Shown: positions 55,583 to 63,515, counted from the first letter of the stretch. The stretch: 64,000 bases of DNA from an uncultured Roseovarius sp. (GCA_947499555.1 CANMOU010000001.1:1488001-1552000), one strand, 5' to 3'. The notes: generated from the sequence alone by a model not told the origin. Made by a program: numbers and translations.

Positions 55583-56410
55583 ATGGGAAAAAAGCTCACC
55601 CAAGCCCAGACCGACGCCTTCCACCGGGATGGGTTCGTTTCTCCCATAGATGTATTCTCCGAGGCCGAGGCCCTGCGCCTGCGCAAGGAACTTGAAGCCG
55701 CCGAGGCAAAATGGCCCGAAGCTTTTCAGGGGGCTGCGCGCAACAACGCGCATCTGAACCTGATGTGTCTAGATGAGATCGTGCACAACCCGGTGCTTGT
55801 GGATGCAATTGAGGATCTCATCGGGCCTGACATCCTCAACTATGGAACGGTATTGTTCATCAAAGAACCCAACGATCCGGGCTTTGTCAGCTGGCATCAG
55901 GACGCACGTTACATGGGGTTGGAACCTCATGTCGGCATCACCGCCTGGGTCGCTCTGACAGAGGCCAATGATGAGAATGGCTGCATGCAGATGATCCCCG
56001 GCAGCCACGGAGAGATCAGAGACCACAACGACACGTTTGGCGAAGAAAACATCCTGACGCGCGGGCAAGAAGTAGAGAACGTGGATGCAAGCACGGCTGT
56101 GTCCACGGCCTTGCGCCCCGGTCAGATGTCGATTCACAGCGCCCGGGTCATTCACAGTTCACAACCCAACCGCAGCAATGACCGGCGCATCGGCTTTGTC
56201 ATTCAGCCTTTCATGCCCCCCCATGTGCAGCAGATGATCACACCAACAGGCGCGCAACTTGTAAGGGGCAGCGATCCGTTTGGAAACTTTGAACACCTGC
56301 CCCGTCCCACATCCGATATGGATCCCAGTGATATCAAAAAACGCGATTGGGTGAATGAAACCTGGTCAGACATCCTCTATCATGGCGCCAAGATGCGACG
56401 AGATTATTAG
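55583..56410 (+). CDS. Phytanoyl-CoA dioxygenase (PhyH) family oxygenase 2
   Basis: The product is 275 residues. The iron ligands are H105 and D107 (VSWHQDARY) and a distal His near 191 (RVIHSSQPNRSNDRR), with the Arg-rich stretch as the 2-oxoglutarate anchor. It belongs to the same family as oxygenase 1 but is clearly a different protein. It starts 13 bases after the EutD-like gene with AAAGGAAAAAAG ahead, so it is the last intact gene of the plus-strand operon. Confidence 0.86.
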   Translation: MGKKLTQAQTDAFHRDGFVSPIDVFSEAEALRLRKELEAAEAKWPEAFQGAARNNAHLNLMCLDEIVHNPVLVDAIEDLIGPDILNYGTVLFIKEPNDPGFVSWHQDARYMGLEPHVGITAWVALTEANDENGCMQMIPGSHGEIRDHNDTFGEENILTRGQEVENVDASTAVSTALRPGQMSIHSARVIHSSQPNRSNDRRIGFVIQPFMPPHVQQMITPTGAQLVRGSDPFGNFEHLPRPTSDMDPSDIKKRDWVNETWSDILYHGAKMRRDY

Positions 56411-56469
56411 TAAGGCGAATGAACGTTCGGCCTGCACCCATCGCAAGCAGCCTTTGAGAGAAAGTCAAA

Positions 56470-56658
56470 GTGCCACAAAACATCCGGAAAACCGCGGTTA
56501 TACCGGGCGATGGTCTCGGGAAAGAAACGGTGATGAGCCGCATCGGCGTGGACCGAAGAGTGGTCCGCATGCCCGGCAATATGCAGCTGGGTGGCATCCG
56601 CCTTGGTGACAGTATCGGAGCGACAGCGCCGGCCCGTGTCTCTGACGAGTTGAACTAA
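56470..56658 (+). pseudogene. Fragment of a beta-decarboxylating dehydrogenase
   Basis: A GTG-started frame reads VPQNIRKTAVIPGDGLGKETV, which resembles the first 20 residues of isopropylmalate/tartrate/isocitrate dehydrogenases (KIAVIPGDGIGKEV). After that, similarity is lost and the frame stops after 62 codons, far short of the family length of about 350. It is likely the broken remains of a former operon gene beside the right end of the island. Confidence 0.45.
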
Positions 56659-56702
56659 AAGCAACTTGTGGCGCTAATCGATGATCTGACACCGCAGATC
56701 GG

Positions 56703-57002
56703 TTATACTTTGTCACGTTGCCTGGTCTGGTTCGGCCAACGGTTAAAGTCGTCCTTTACTTGGTTAACGTCTTTCGATTTCCCCCACCGCTGACCATCAG
56801 AATACTGTGCTGATTTGTAAGCACATCCGTTCGTTGTGTCGTATGGAAACACTTCCCAGCCGAGATTCTTCGCATACCATTGCGCGGTGGGGGAAATCGA
56901 AAAACACACATTGTTTTCAATGCCCCTGTTTTGGTCATGGGGGCAAATTAACAGATTGTTTTGATTGGAAGATATGGAGCCCTTCCAGGATCGCCATGAC
57001 AC
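56703..57002 (-). CDS. Unassigned small ORF in degraded region
   Basis: A 99-codon minus-strand frame with a GTG start reads NVCFSISPTAQWYAKNLGWEVFPYDTTNGCAYKSAQYSD in part. It is rich in aromatic residues, unlike a random shadow frame. I do not recognise it. It contains both arms of the 19-bp inverted repeat and its start lies over the right att-like repeat. It may be a remnant or not a gene at all. Confidence 0.2.
   Translation of the reverse strand: MSWRSWKGSISSNQNNLLICPHDQNRGIENNVCFSISPTAQWYAKNLGWEVFPYDTTNGCAYKSAQYSDGQRWGKSKDVNQVKDDFNRWPNQTRQRDKV
56772..56902. repeat. 19-bp perfect inverted repeat with 93-base spacer
   Basis: The left arm is TTTCGATTTCCCCCACCGC (56772-56790). The right arm, GCGGTGGGGGAAATCGAAA (56884-56902), is its exact reverse complement. 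The spacer (56791-56883) has no T-tract or known motif. The whole block is 131 bases and lies in the AT-richer, gene-poor part of the island end. It could be a MITE-like insertion, an RNA hairpin or the scar of an inversion. Confidence 0.75.
56977..56996 (+). repeat. Candidate attachment site, right
   Basis: GAGCCCTTCCAGGATCGCCA is a direct copy, with two mismatches, of the 3' end of tRNA-Arg at 45730-45749. It ends 50 bases before the alcohol dehydrogenase stop codon, so it lies exactly between the degraded island end and the next operon. The flanking bases do not extend the tRNA match. Confidence 0.55.
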
Positions 57003-57046
57003 ATCAGGCCTTTGACAAGGCCGAGCTGGAACAGAGCAGTACCGTC

Positions 57047-58192
57047 TTACATCAGCGCCTCAAAGAGCGCGCGCGTGTTCGACGCCGTCATCTCAACAGG
57101 ATTGCCTCCGGTGCTTGGATCCCGCAATGCCGCATCGACAAGGCTGTCAATATCGGGGTCTTTGACACCCAGCTCTGTCAAAGTTTTTGGTATGCTCATC
57201 GCAGCGTTAAGCTTGTCCACATAGCGGCAAAACCCGTCGAACCCTCCGTCTATATCGAGATAGGCCGCGACCGACGCGAACCGGTCTCTGATGGCATCGG
57301 CATTGAATTTCAGGACGGCAGGCATGCAGACCGCGTTGGTTGTTCCGTGATGCGTATGATGCATCGCGCCAATAGGATGGCTAAGTGCGTGGATTGCCCC
57401 GAGGCCTTTTTGAAAGGCCGTCGCCCCCATCGCCGCAGCGCTCATCATGTTCGCGCGTGCTTCGATATCTGTGCCATCCTCGTACGCCCGGGGCAGATAG
57501 TCCTTTACGAGGCGCATTCCTTCCAGCGCGATGCCCTGGCTCATTGGGTGATAATGCGGCGAGCTATAGGCCTCGACACAATGCGCAAAAGCGTCAAGAC
57601 CGGTGCCAGCGGTGATGAACCTCGGCATGCCAACGGTCAGCTCCGGATCGGCAATGACCACGGCAGGGAGCATTTTGGGATAGAAGATAATCTTCTTTTC
57701 CTGGCTGGCAGAATTTGTGATCACACTTGCGCGCCCCACCTCCGAACCAGTGCCGGCTGTGGTCGGCACCGCCACAACAGGCGCAATACCGTCCGGATTG
57801 GCGCGGGTCCACCAATCGCCGATATCCTCAAAATCCCAGATCGGTCGGGTTTGGCCGGCCATGAACGCAATCACTTTGCCAAGATCAAGACCTGAGCCAC
57901 CGCCGAAGGCGATGACGCCGTCAAAACCACCTTCGCGGTAGGCTTGCACCCCGGCCTCGGCATTCTTGTCTGTCGGGTTTGGATCAACTTCAGCAAATAG
58001 CGCCTTGCCCAGCCCGGCCTTGTCCAGCAATGACAACGTGCGGGTTGTGATCTCGTTCTCAGCAAGGCCCCTGTCCGTTACCAATAGGGGCTTTTTTATG
58101 CCAGCCGCTAAGCAGGCATCGGCAATCTCGGCAATACGCCCTGCGCCAAAACGGATTGGGTTGGGGTAGCTCCAGTTCGCGGTCAGTGTCAT
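57047..58192 (-). CDS. Iron-containing alcohol dehydrogenase
   Basis: The product is 381 residues from the ATG at 58192 (MTLTANWSYP), which follows AAGAAGG. An ATG at 58237 overlapping the glutamine-synthetase-like stop would add 15 residues. NAD-binding GGGSGLDLGK is present and the metal ligands are Asp and His in DAFAHCVEAY and two His in IHALSHPIGAMHHTHHG. This family oxidises alcohols to aldehydes. It is the last gene of the minus-strand catabolic unit and is probably paired with the ligase next to it. Confidence 0.88.
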   Translation of the reverse strand: MTLTANWSYPNPIRFGAGRIAEIADACLAAGIKKPLLVTDRGLAENEITTRTLSLLDKAGLGKALFAEVDPNPTDKNAEAGVQAYREGGFDGVIAFGGGSGLDLGKVIAFMAGQTRPIWDFEDIGDWWTRANPDGIAPVVAVPTTAGTGSEVGRASVITNSASQEKKIIFYPKMLPAVVIADPELTVGMPRFITAGTGLDAFAHCVEAYSSPHYHPMSQGIALEGMRLVKDYLPRAYEDGTDIEARANMMSAAAMGATAFQKGLGAIHALSHPIGAMHHTHHGTTNAVCMPAVLKFNADAIRDRFASVAAYLDIDGGFDGFCRYVDKLNAAMSIPKTLTELGVKDPDIDSLVDAALRDPSTGGNPVEMTASNTRALFEALM

Positions 58193-58233
58193 GGCATCAC
58201 CTTCTTCCAGATATGGGGCGTTCTGTGTCTCAT

Positions 58234-59592
58234 TCATGCTTTCTCGAAACCACGGGCAATTTCCCAGTCGGTCACGACGCGATCAAATTCTTCCTGCTCC
58301 CATTCTGCCGCGCGTGTGTAATGGTCGATGACGTAATCGCCCATGGCCTCGCGGAGCATTCTGGATTGGCGCAGACTTACAGTTGCGGCGCGCAATGTGT
58401 TGGGGATCTCCGGCACGGTGGTGTCTTCATACATGTCGCCAGTCGCAGCCGGGGCGAGGTCGCGCTCTTCTTCAATACCTTTCAACCCGGCGGCCAATAG
58501 CGCGGCCTGCGTCAGATACGGATTGATGTCCGAGCCGGGAATGCGGCACTCGATCCGCACCGAGCTGGTGTCTGCACCGCATAGCCGAAACCCGGCCGTG
58601 CGGTTATCGACGGACCAGGCCGATTTGGTCGGCGCGAAGGTGCCTTTGACAAAGCGCTTATAGGAATTGATGTATGGCGCGAAGAAATAGGTACAATCTG
58701 CGGCATAAGCGATCAGACCCGCCACAAAATGGCGCATGGTTTGTGACATGCCATATTCGCCTTCTGGGTCATGAAATACATTCTTTCCATCGGCCCAGAG
58801 CGACATATGCACATGGCTAGCGCTGCCCACACGGTCATGATGCCATTTTGGCAGGAAACTTGCGGAATGACCCTGCTGCCAAGCGATTTCCTTGGTGGCA
58901 TGTTTCGCAATCGTATGGTGATCGGCACAGGCAAGTGCCGCGGCATATTTGATGTTAAGCTCTTCCTGGCCCACCTCGGCTTCACCTTTCGAATTCTCAA
59001 TGGGCACCCCGGCGGCATAGAGGTAATTGCGCAAGGGGCGCATCACATACTCTTCCTTGGTGGTCTGCAGGATGTGGTAATCCTCGTTATAAGGCCCCAG
59101 CGTCGCTAGGTCGCGGTAGTTTTCGGCGCGCAACTCATCGAGGGGCTTCTTGAACAGGAAAAACTCAAGCTCGGTGGCCATCATCGGTGTTAGGCCATGC
59201 TTGGCTAGCCGTGCAATTTGCTCTTTCAGGATCTGGCGTGGCGCATGGGGCACTGGGGCATGTGTGTGATGATCGAGAATATCGCAAAGCACCATCGCCG
59301 TACCTTCCAGCCAAGGCATGGGCCGCAGGGTGCTCAGATCGGGCTTCATCACATAGTCGCCGTAACCTGCCTGCCAACTGGTCGACGCATAGCCATCGGG
59401 CGTCGCCATCTCCAGATCAGTGGCCAAGAGGTAATTGCAGCAATGCGTCTCTTCATGACCGCTTTCGAGGAAGTTTGAGACGTGAAACCGCTTGCCCATC
59501 AAACGGCCTTGCATATCCACGAGACAGACAAGAACGGTGTCGATTTCACCCGACGCCGCTGCGGCCTTCAATGTATCAAAAGAGAGGGTCAT
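58234..59592 (-). CDS. Glutamine-synthetase-like ligase (probable gamma-glutamyl amide ligase)
   Basis: The product is 452 residues with a glutamine synthetase fold: N-terminal beta-grasp, then ATELEFFLFKK (metal/glutamate site), NIKYAAALACADHH, GSASHVHMSLW, and the ammonia/ATP region NRTAGFRLCG. It resembles GlnA-like ligases of the PuuA/GlnT type more than the main GlnA, so it may attach glutamate to an amine rather than ammonia. Its place between a TRAP transporter and an alcohol dehydrogenase favours a catabolic role. The substrate is not provable from sequence. Confidence 0.85.
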   Translation of the reverse strand: MTLSFDTLKAAAASGEIDTVLVCLVDMQGRLMGKRFHVSNFLESGHEETHCCNYLLATDLEMATPDGYASTSWQAGYGDYVMKPDLSTLRPMPWLEGTAMVLCDILDHHTHAPVPHAPRQILKEQIARLAKHGLTPMMATELEFFLFKKPLDELRAENYRDLATLGPYNEDYHILQTTKEEYVMRPLRNYLYAAGVPIENSKGEAEVGQEELNIKYAAALACADHHTIAKHATKEIAWQQGHSASFLPKWHHDRVGSASHVHMSLWADGKNVFHDPEGEYGMSQTMRHFVAGLIAYAADCTYFFAPYINSYKRFVKGTFAPTKSAWSVDNRTAGFRLCGADTSSVRIECRIPGSDINPYLTQAALLAAGLKGIEEERDLAPAATGDMYEDTTVPEIPNTLRAATVSLRQSRMLREAMGDYVIDHYTRAAEWEQEEFDRVVTDWEIARGFEKA

Positions 59593-59627
59593 TCACTGCT
59601 GCCTAATATCTCAGAGTAGAAGGACGC

Positions 59628-59690
59628 GCCCTCGGAGCTTTCCCGAGGGCCTCCCATTTTCTGGATGCCCCGGATTGGAGCCGGGGCATC
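59628..59690 (-). terminator. Tandem hairpins after the TRAP substrate-binding gene
   Basis: Two strong stems lie back to back. GATGCCCCGG with CCGGGGCATC (59664-59690) comes first, then GCCCTCGG with CCGAGGGC (59628-59650). Read on the minus strand they follow the dctP-like stop directly and precede the glutamine-synthetase-like gene. They lack a long T-run, so they may stabilise or cut the mRNA rather than end it, allowing unequal levels of binding protein and enzymes. Confidence 0.6.
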
Positions 59691-59696
59691 TGGAGA

Positions 59697-60728
59697 TCAG
59701 CCGTACCGATATGGTCGTCCGGCCTTTTGCATATCTGCGTTATATTTCCGGAAAATATCGACGATCTTGGCCTTGGTCTCGGACTCCGCGGCGATCTCGT
59801 CCCAGAATTTGACGGCTGCCTCCTCGACCTGCGCCCATTCTTCGTCGGGGATTGAGGTCAGCTTCATCTTCGTGCCGTTCACACGCAGATTGGCCTCGCC
59901 GCCCCAATACCACCATTGACGGTAGTAGTGGCTTTGTTCCATGCAGACGCCCAGAAGCGCCTGAAGATCCTCGGGAAGCTCATTCCAGCGATCCATATTG
60001 GCAAAGAAATGACCGATCCAGGCACCAGAGATGTTGTTGGTCAGGAAGTAATCCGTCACATCCGCCCAACCCACAGTGTAGTCCTCGGTGATGCCGGACC
60101 AGGCGATGCCGTCAAGCTCACCGGTTTGCACCGCGACCTCGATGTCCTCCCAAGGCAAGGTGACCGGCACCACACCAAACTGCGACAGGAAGCGGCCCGC
60201 CGTTGGGAAGGTAAAGACACGTTTGCCTTTGAGATCTTCAAGGCTGTTGATCGGGTCTTTGGTTGCGAAATGGCACGGGTCCCAGGCCCCTGCCGAGATA
60301 TGCTTGACGCCGACCTTGGAATACTCGTCATCCCAGATTTCCTTTAGCCCGTACTGATTGAACAGAACCGGTACATCGAGCGAGTAGCGCGAGCCGAAGG
60401 GGAAATAGCCGCCAAAGACGGTGACTTCGGTCGGTGACGCCATGGAGTCGTCATCCGACTGCACCGCGTCAATCGTGCCGCGTTGCATAGCCTGGAAAAG
60501 CTCTCCGGTTGGAACAAGCTGATCTGCGAAGAACAATTCGATCTGCATGCGGTCGCCCGCGATCTTGTTAAAAGTTTCAATCGCCGGAACAACAACCTCC
60601 GCCGCCAGGGCCGCACCTGCATAGGTTTGCATCCGCCAGGTGATGGTCGATTGAGCCAAAGCCGGTGTGGCAAGAGCGGCAGGCGCGGCAACAGCGGCGG
60701 CTTTGATAAACTTACGTCTTGTGGTCAT
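59697..60728 (-). CDS. dctP: TRAP transporter substrate-binding protein (DctP type)
   Basis: The product is 343 residues. The start at 60728 gives MTTRRKFIKAAAVAAPAA, a twin-arginine (RRKFIK) signal peptide ending near ALAQS. DctP-family marks are DPINSLEDLKGKRVFTFPTAGRFL (with the substrate carboxylate-binding Arg) and VQTGELDGIAWSG. The protein would capture a solute in the periplasm for DctQM. AAGGAGA precedes the ATG. The substrate is probably an amine or amino acid derivative, by context only. Confidence 0.9.
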   Translation of the reverse strand: MTTRRKFIKAAAVAAPAALATPALAQSTITWRMQTYAGAALAAEVVVPAIETFNKIAGDRMQIELFFADQLVPTGELFQAMQRGTIDAVQSDDDSMASPTEVTVFGGYFPFGSRYSLDVPVLFNQYGLKEIWDDEYSKVGVKHISAGAWDPCHFATKDPINSLEDLKGKRVFTFPTAGRFLSQFGVVPVTLPWEDIEVAVQTGELDGIAWSGITEDYTVGWADVTDYFLTNNISGAWIGHFFANMDRWNELPEDLQALLGVCMEQSHYYRQWWYWGGEANLRVNGTKMKLTSIPDEEWAQVEEAAVKFWDEIAAESETKAKIVDIFRKYNADMQKAGRPYRYG

Positions 60729-60782
60729 TTTGATGTCTCCTTGTTGGTACTCGATTGGTCTCAATGCTTCTTTTGTTGATGA

Positions 60783-62108
60783 TTAATTTCCGTACACATA
60801 TTGCGGCAGCCACAGAGCGATCTGCGGGAAAAGCATGATGACGGTGAGCGCCAGCACCATGACTGCGACAAAGGGGATGATAGAGCGGTAAATGTCGCCC
60901 AAGGTGATCTCGGGGGGCGACATGGCACGCATCAGAAAGAGGTTATAGCCGAAAGGCGGGGTCATATAGGCGATCTGCGTGGTGATCGTGTATAGCACAC
61001 CATACCAGATCAGATCGAAACCCAGTGACCCCACCAGCGGGATGTAAAGCGGCGCGACAATCACCAGCATTGCCGTGTCGTCCAGGAAAGTGCCCATCAG
61101 GATAAAGCTCAGCTGCATCAGGATCAGGATCATCCAGGGGCTCAGGCCCAGCCGTTCAGTGAAAAGGCTCTCAATGGCCTTCACCGCACCCAGCCCGTCG
61201 AACACGGCACCAAATGCCAGGGCCGCCAAGATGATCCACATGAACATGCAGGTGATGCCAAGCGTGTTGCGCACGGAGGTTTCAAAAACCGTCCAAGTCA
61301 TCCGGCCCTTGAGGACTGCCGCCAGAAAGGCCGTTATCGCGCCAATCGCCGAGCTTTCCACCAGCGATGTCCAGCCGTTCACAAACGGGATCATCATCGC
61401 GAAGAAAATCGCAAAGGGCAGCAACCCGGCCAAGAGCAGACGATATTTCTCGGCCATGGGCATTTGGCGTTCTTCTTCGGATAAGACCGGTCCGAGGCCG
61501 GGGTTCATGCGGCAGCGGATCGCGATGTAGATGATGAACATCGCCGCCATCATTAGGCCAGGTATGATCCCGGCGAGCCAGAGCTGTCCAACAGGTTGAC
61601 GTGCGATCATGGCGTAAAGGACCAGCACAACAGACGGTGGCACCAGGATACCAAGTGAGCTGCCCGCCTGGATAACCCCCGTCACCATGCGTTTGTCATA
61701 ACCCCGGCGCAAAAGCTCGGGCAGCGCGATGGTGGCCCCGATGGCCATGCCTGCTACGCTAAGTCCGTTCATGGCCGAGATCAGCACCATTAGACCAATC
61801 GTGCCAATCGCCAAGCCGCCACGCAGTCCACCCATCCAGACATGGAACATGCGATATAGATCGTCGGCGATCCGGCTTTCAGAAAGGATGTAGCCCATGA
61901 AGACGAACATCGGCACCGTGAGCAGCGGATACCATCGCATAAGCTTGATCGACTGCGCAAAGGCAATGTCAAACCCGCCTCGGTCCCCCCACAAGGCCAG
62001 GGCCGCAATAACCGCAACAAAACCAATTGCGCCAAAGACTCTTTGCCCGCTGAACAAGAGCAACATCATGGTCGCGAACATGAGAAGGGCGATGACCTCG
62101 TAACTCAC
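60783..62108 (-). CDS. dctM: TRAP transporter large permease (DctM type)
   Basis: The product is a 441-residue membrane protein with about 12-13 hydrophobic segments. Family stretches are FAQSIKLMRWYPLLTVPMFVFMG, IQAGSSLGILVPPSVVLVLYAMI and FLDDTAMLVIVAPLYIPL. Start is GTG at 62108, overlapping the dctQ stop as GTGA, so M is coupled to Q. The dctP gene follows 54 bases later. Confidence 0.92.
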   Translation of the reverse strand: MSYEVIALLMFATMMLLLFSGQRVFGAIGFVAVIAALALWGDRGGFDIAFAQSIKLMRWYPLLTVPMFVFMGYILSESRIADDLYRMFHVWMGGLRGGLAIGTIGLMVLISAMNGLSVAGMAIGATIALPELLRRGYDKRMVTGVIQAGSSLGILVPPSVVLVLYAMIARQPVGQLWLAGIIPGLMMAAMFIIYIAIRCRMNPGLGPVLSEEERQMPMAEKYRLLLAGLLPFAIFFAMMIPFVNGWTSLVESSAIGAITAFLAAVLKGRMTWTVFETSVRNTLGITCMFMWIILAALAFGAVFDGLGAVKAIESLFTERLGLSPWMILILMQLSFILMGTFLDDTAMLVIVAPLYIPLVGSLGFDLIWYGVLYTITTQIAYMTPPFGYNLFLMRAMSPPEITLGDIYRSIIPFVAVMVLALTVIMLFPQIALWLPQYVYGN

Positions 62109-62677
62109 TGCACCGCCTCCTCACCGCGCAGGCGCAGGATGTCTTTGCAAAGCTCTGATGTCGCTTGTAGCAGCATCAGGATGATGCCGAAGCACATGAC
62201 CGATTTGATGGGCCAGAGATACGGTCGCCAAATTGTGCGGCTGCGTTCCAGCGTTCCAACCGACTTTTCGCCTGTCGCCAGATCGGCAAAAAACCCAACC
62301 GGGTTTGATCCAAAATGGCCCAGGGAATAAGCCGTGGAACTTAGCCCGCCCCAAAGCAACACACCAAGATAGGTGATCAGGCATAGGACCATGATCGCAT
62401 CCGTGGCCGCTTTGCGCCTGACCGACCAGTTCTCATAAAAAAGATCCATGCGCACATGAGATCCCATCTGGATCGCATAAGGCCCACCAAGGAAGAAGTA
62501 AGCGATCATCGAAAACTGGGCGACTTCCAGTGTCCACAGCGATGGTTGGTCGGAAAACTTGCTGATGGTCGACCACAGGAGCACCGCCATCATGGCGAAA
62601 ATCCCATACATGATGAACCGCCCCACATAGTAGTTGAAGGTGTCGACCCAGCGGATATAGGTGCGCATGACCGTCAT
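62105..62677 (-). CDS. dctQ: TRAP transporter small permease (DctQ type)
   Basis: The product is 190 residues with four membrane segments, including FIMYGIFAMMAVLLWSTISKF and the WTLEVAQFSMIAYFFLGGPYAIQMGSHVRMDLFYE stretch typical of DctQ. The ATG at 62677 overlaps the stop of the amidohydrolase gene as ATGA; an ATG three codons on is an alternative start. The order Q-M-P differs from the more common P-Q-M. Confidence 0.9.
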   Translation of the reverse strand: MTVMRTYIRWVDTFNYYVGRFIMYGIFAMMAVLLWSTISKFSDQPSLWTLEVAQFSMIAYFFLGGPYAIQMGSHVRMDLFYENWSVRRKAATDAIMVLCLITYLGVLLWGGLSSTAYSLGHFGSNPVGFFADLATGEKSVGTLERSRTIWRPYLWPIKSVMCFGIILMLLQATSELCKDILRLRGEEAVQ

Positions 62678-63450
62678 GATGCGCGACCGCCATGGCGGGG
62701 GCTTTGCACGGTCTCCAGTGCCTGCCCAATCCAGCGCGTCAGTGTCTCTCCCATTGCCTGGCAGTTCTCGGGCGTGGAGATAAGATCGCTCCTGACTTCA
62801 ATCATCACGTTCAGCAGGTCCCTGCGCATCCCTTGTCTTTTTAGGGTATGCGTCACGCCATCAGCCGGGCCATAGGGCTCATTTCGCCGGACCTCATATC
62901 CGCAAGCCACGTTGAGAAGAGCATCTGCGAGCCGCGCATCGTCGTCATGCAAGATGCCAATCTCCACGTCCCGCTTTTCACCGTGAAAAATGGGCGTGAA
63001 ACTATGCACAGTGACCAAGACCGGTGCCGACTTGCGCTCAGACAGGGCTTGCCTGACCGCCTTTTCAAATGGTCTGTAAAATATCTCCGTTCTGGCACGA
63101 CGTGCCTCATCAGAAAGACACTGATTTCCAGGTATCTCATAGACCTCGCTCACAGCAGGGATCGCACTGGCGGCTTCGGGCGGGCGATTGCAATCATAGA
63201 CCAAGCGCGAGACACAGCCCGCGACAAGCACCGCATCGAGGCTTTGCGACATCGCTTTCGCCGTGTCCAACGCACCCGGATCCCAGGCGATATGGCTGCG
63301 TGCCGCCTCTGGGTCGAGGCCGAGATTGTTGAAGTTTGCCGGGATGAACGGACTGGCATGCTCGCAGACCAGAACAACGTCATGCGAACCAACTGGATTG
63401 ATCACGTCAACCACCGTGCCCATGACATTTGTTGTAACGGCATCGATCAT
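62674..63450 (-). CDS. N-formylglutamate amidohydrolase family protein
   Basis: The product is 258 residues from the ATG at 63450, with GGAGG five bases ahead. FGase-type motifs are LVCEHASPFIP, the D-N-R-P stretch VYDCNRPPEAASAIP and VTVHSFTPIFHG. Family members cleave N-formylglutamate or other N-acyl glutamates; a gamma-glutamyl amide is a possible natural substrate in this context. It heads the operon with dctQ overlapping its end. Confidence 0.84.
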   Translation of the reverse strand: MIDAVTTNVMGTVVDVINPVGSHDVVLVCEHASPFIPANFNNLGLDPEAARSHIAWDPGALDTAKAMSQSLDAVLVAGCVSRLVYDCNRPPEAASAIPAVSEVYEIPGNQCLSDEARRARTEIFYRPFEKAVRQALSERKSAPVLVTVHSFTPIFHGEKRDVEIGILHDDDARLADALLNVACGYEVRRNEPYGPADGVTHTLKRQGMRRDLLNVMIEVRSDLISTPENCQAMGETLTRWIGQALETVQSPRHGGRAS

Positions 63451-63515
63451 CCCGCCCTCCACTGAAGATTTTTCTTCAAGGCCCTCATAGCTGTCAAATG
63501 TTTTTTGATGAATTA

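Noticed and set aside
56772-56902. Invertible promoter flanked by the 19-bp repeat
   Set aside because: It lies between two convergent transcription units, so no intact gene would be switched; no invertase is nearby. Kept only as an open repeat finding.
56807-57895. Plus-strand frame of about 360 codons opposite the alcohol dehydrogenase
   Set aside because: It is the shadow of a gene with complete metal and NAD motifs; no ribosome-binding site or family match.
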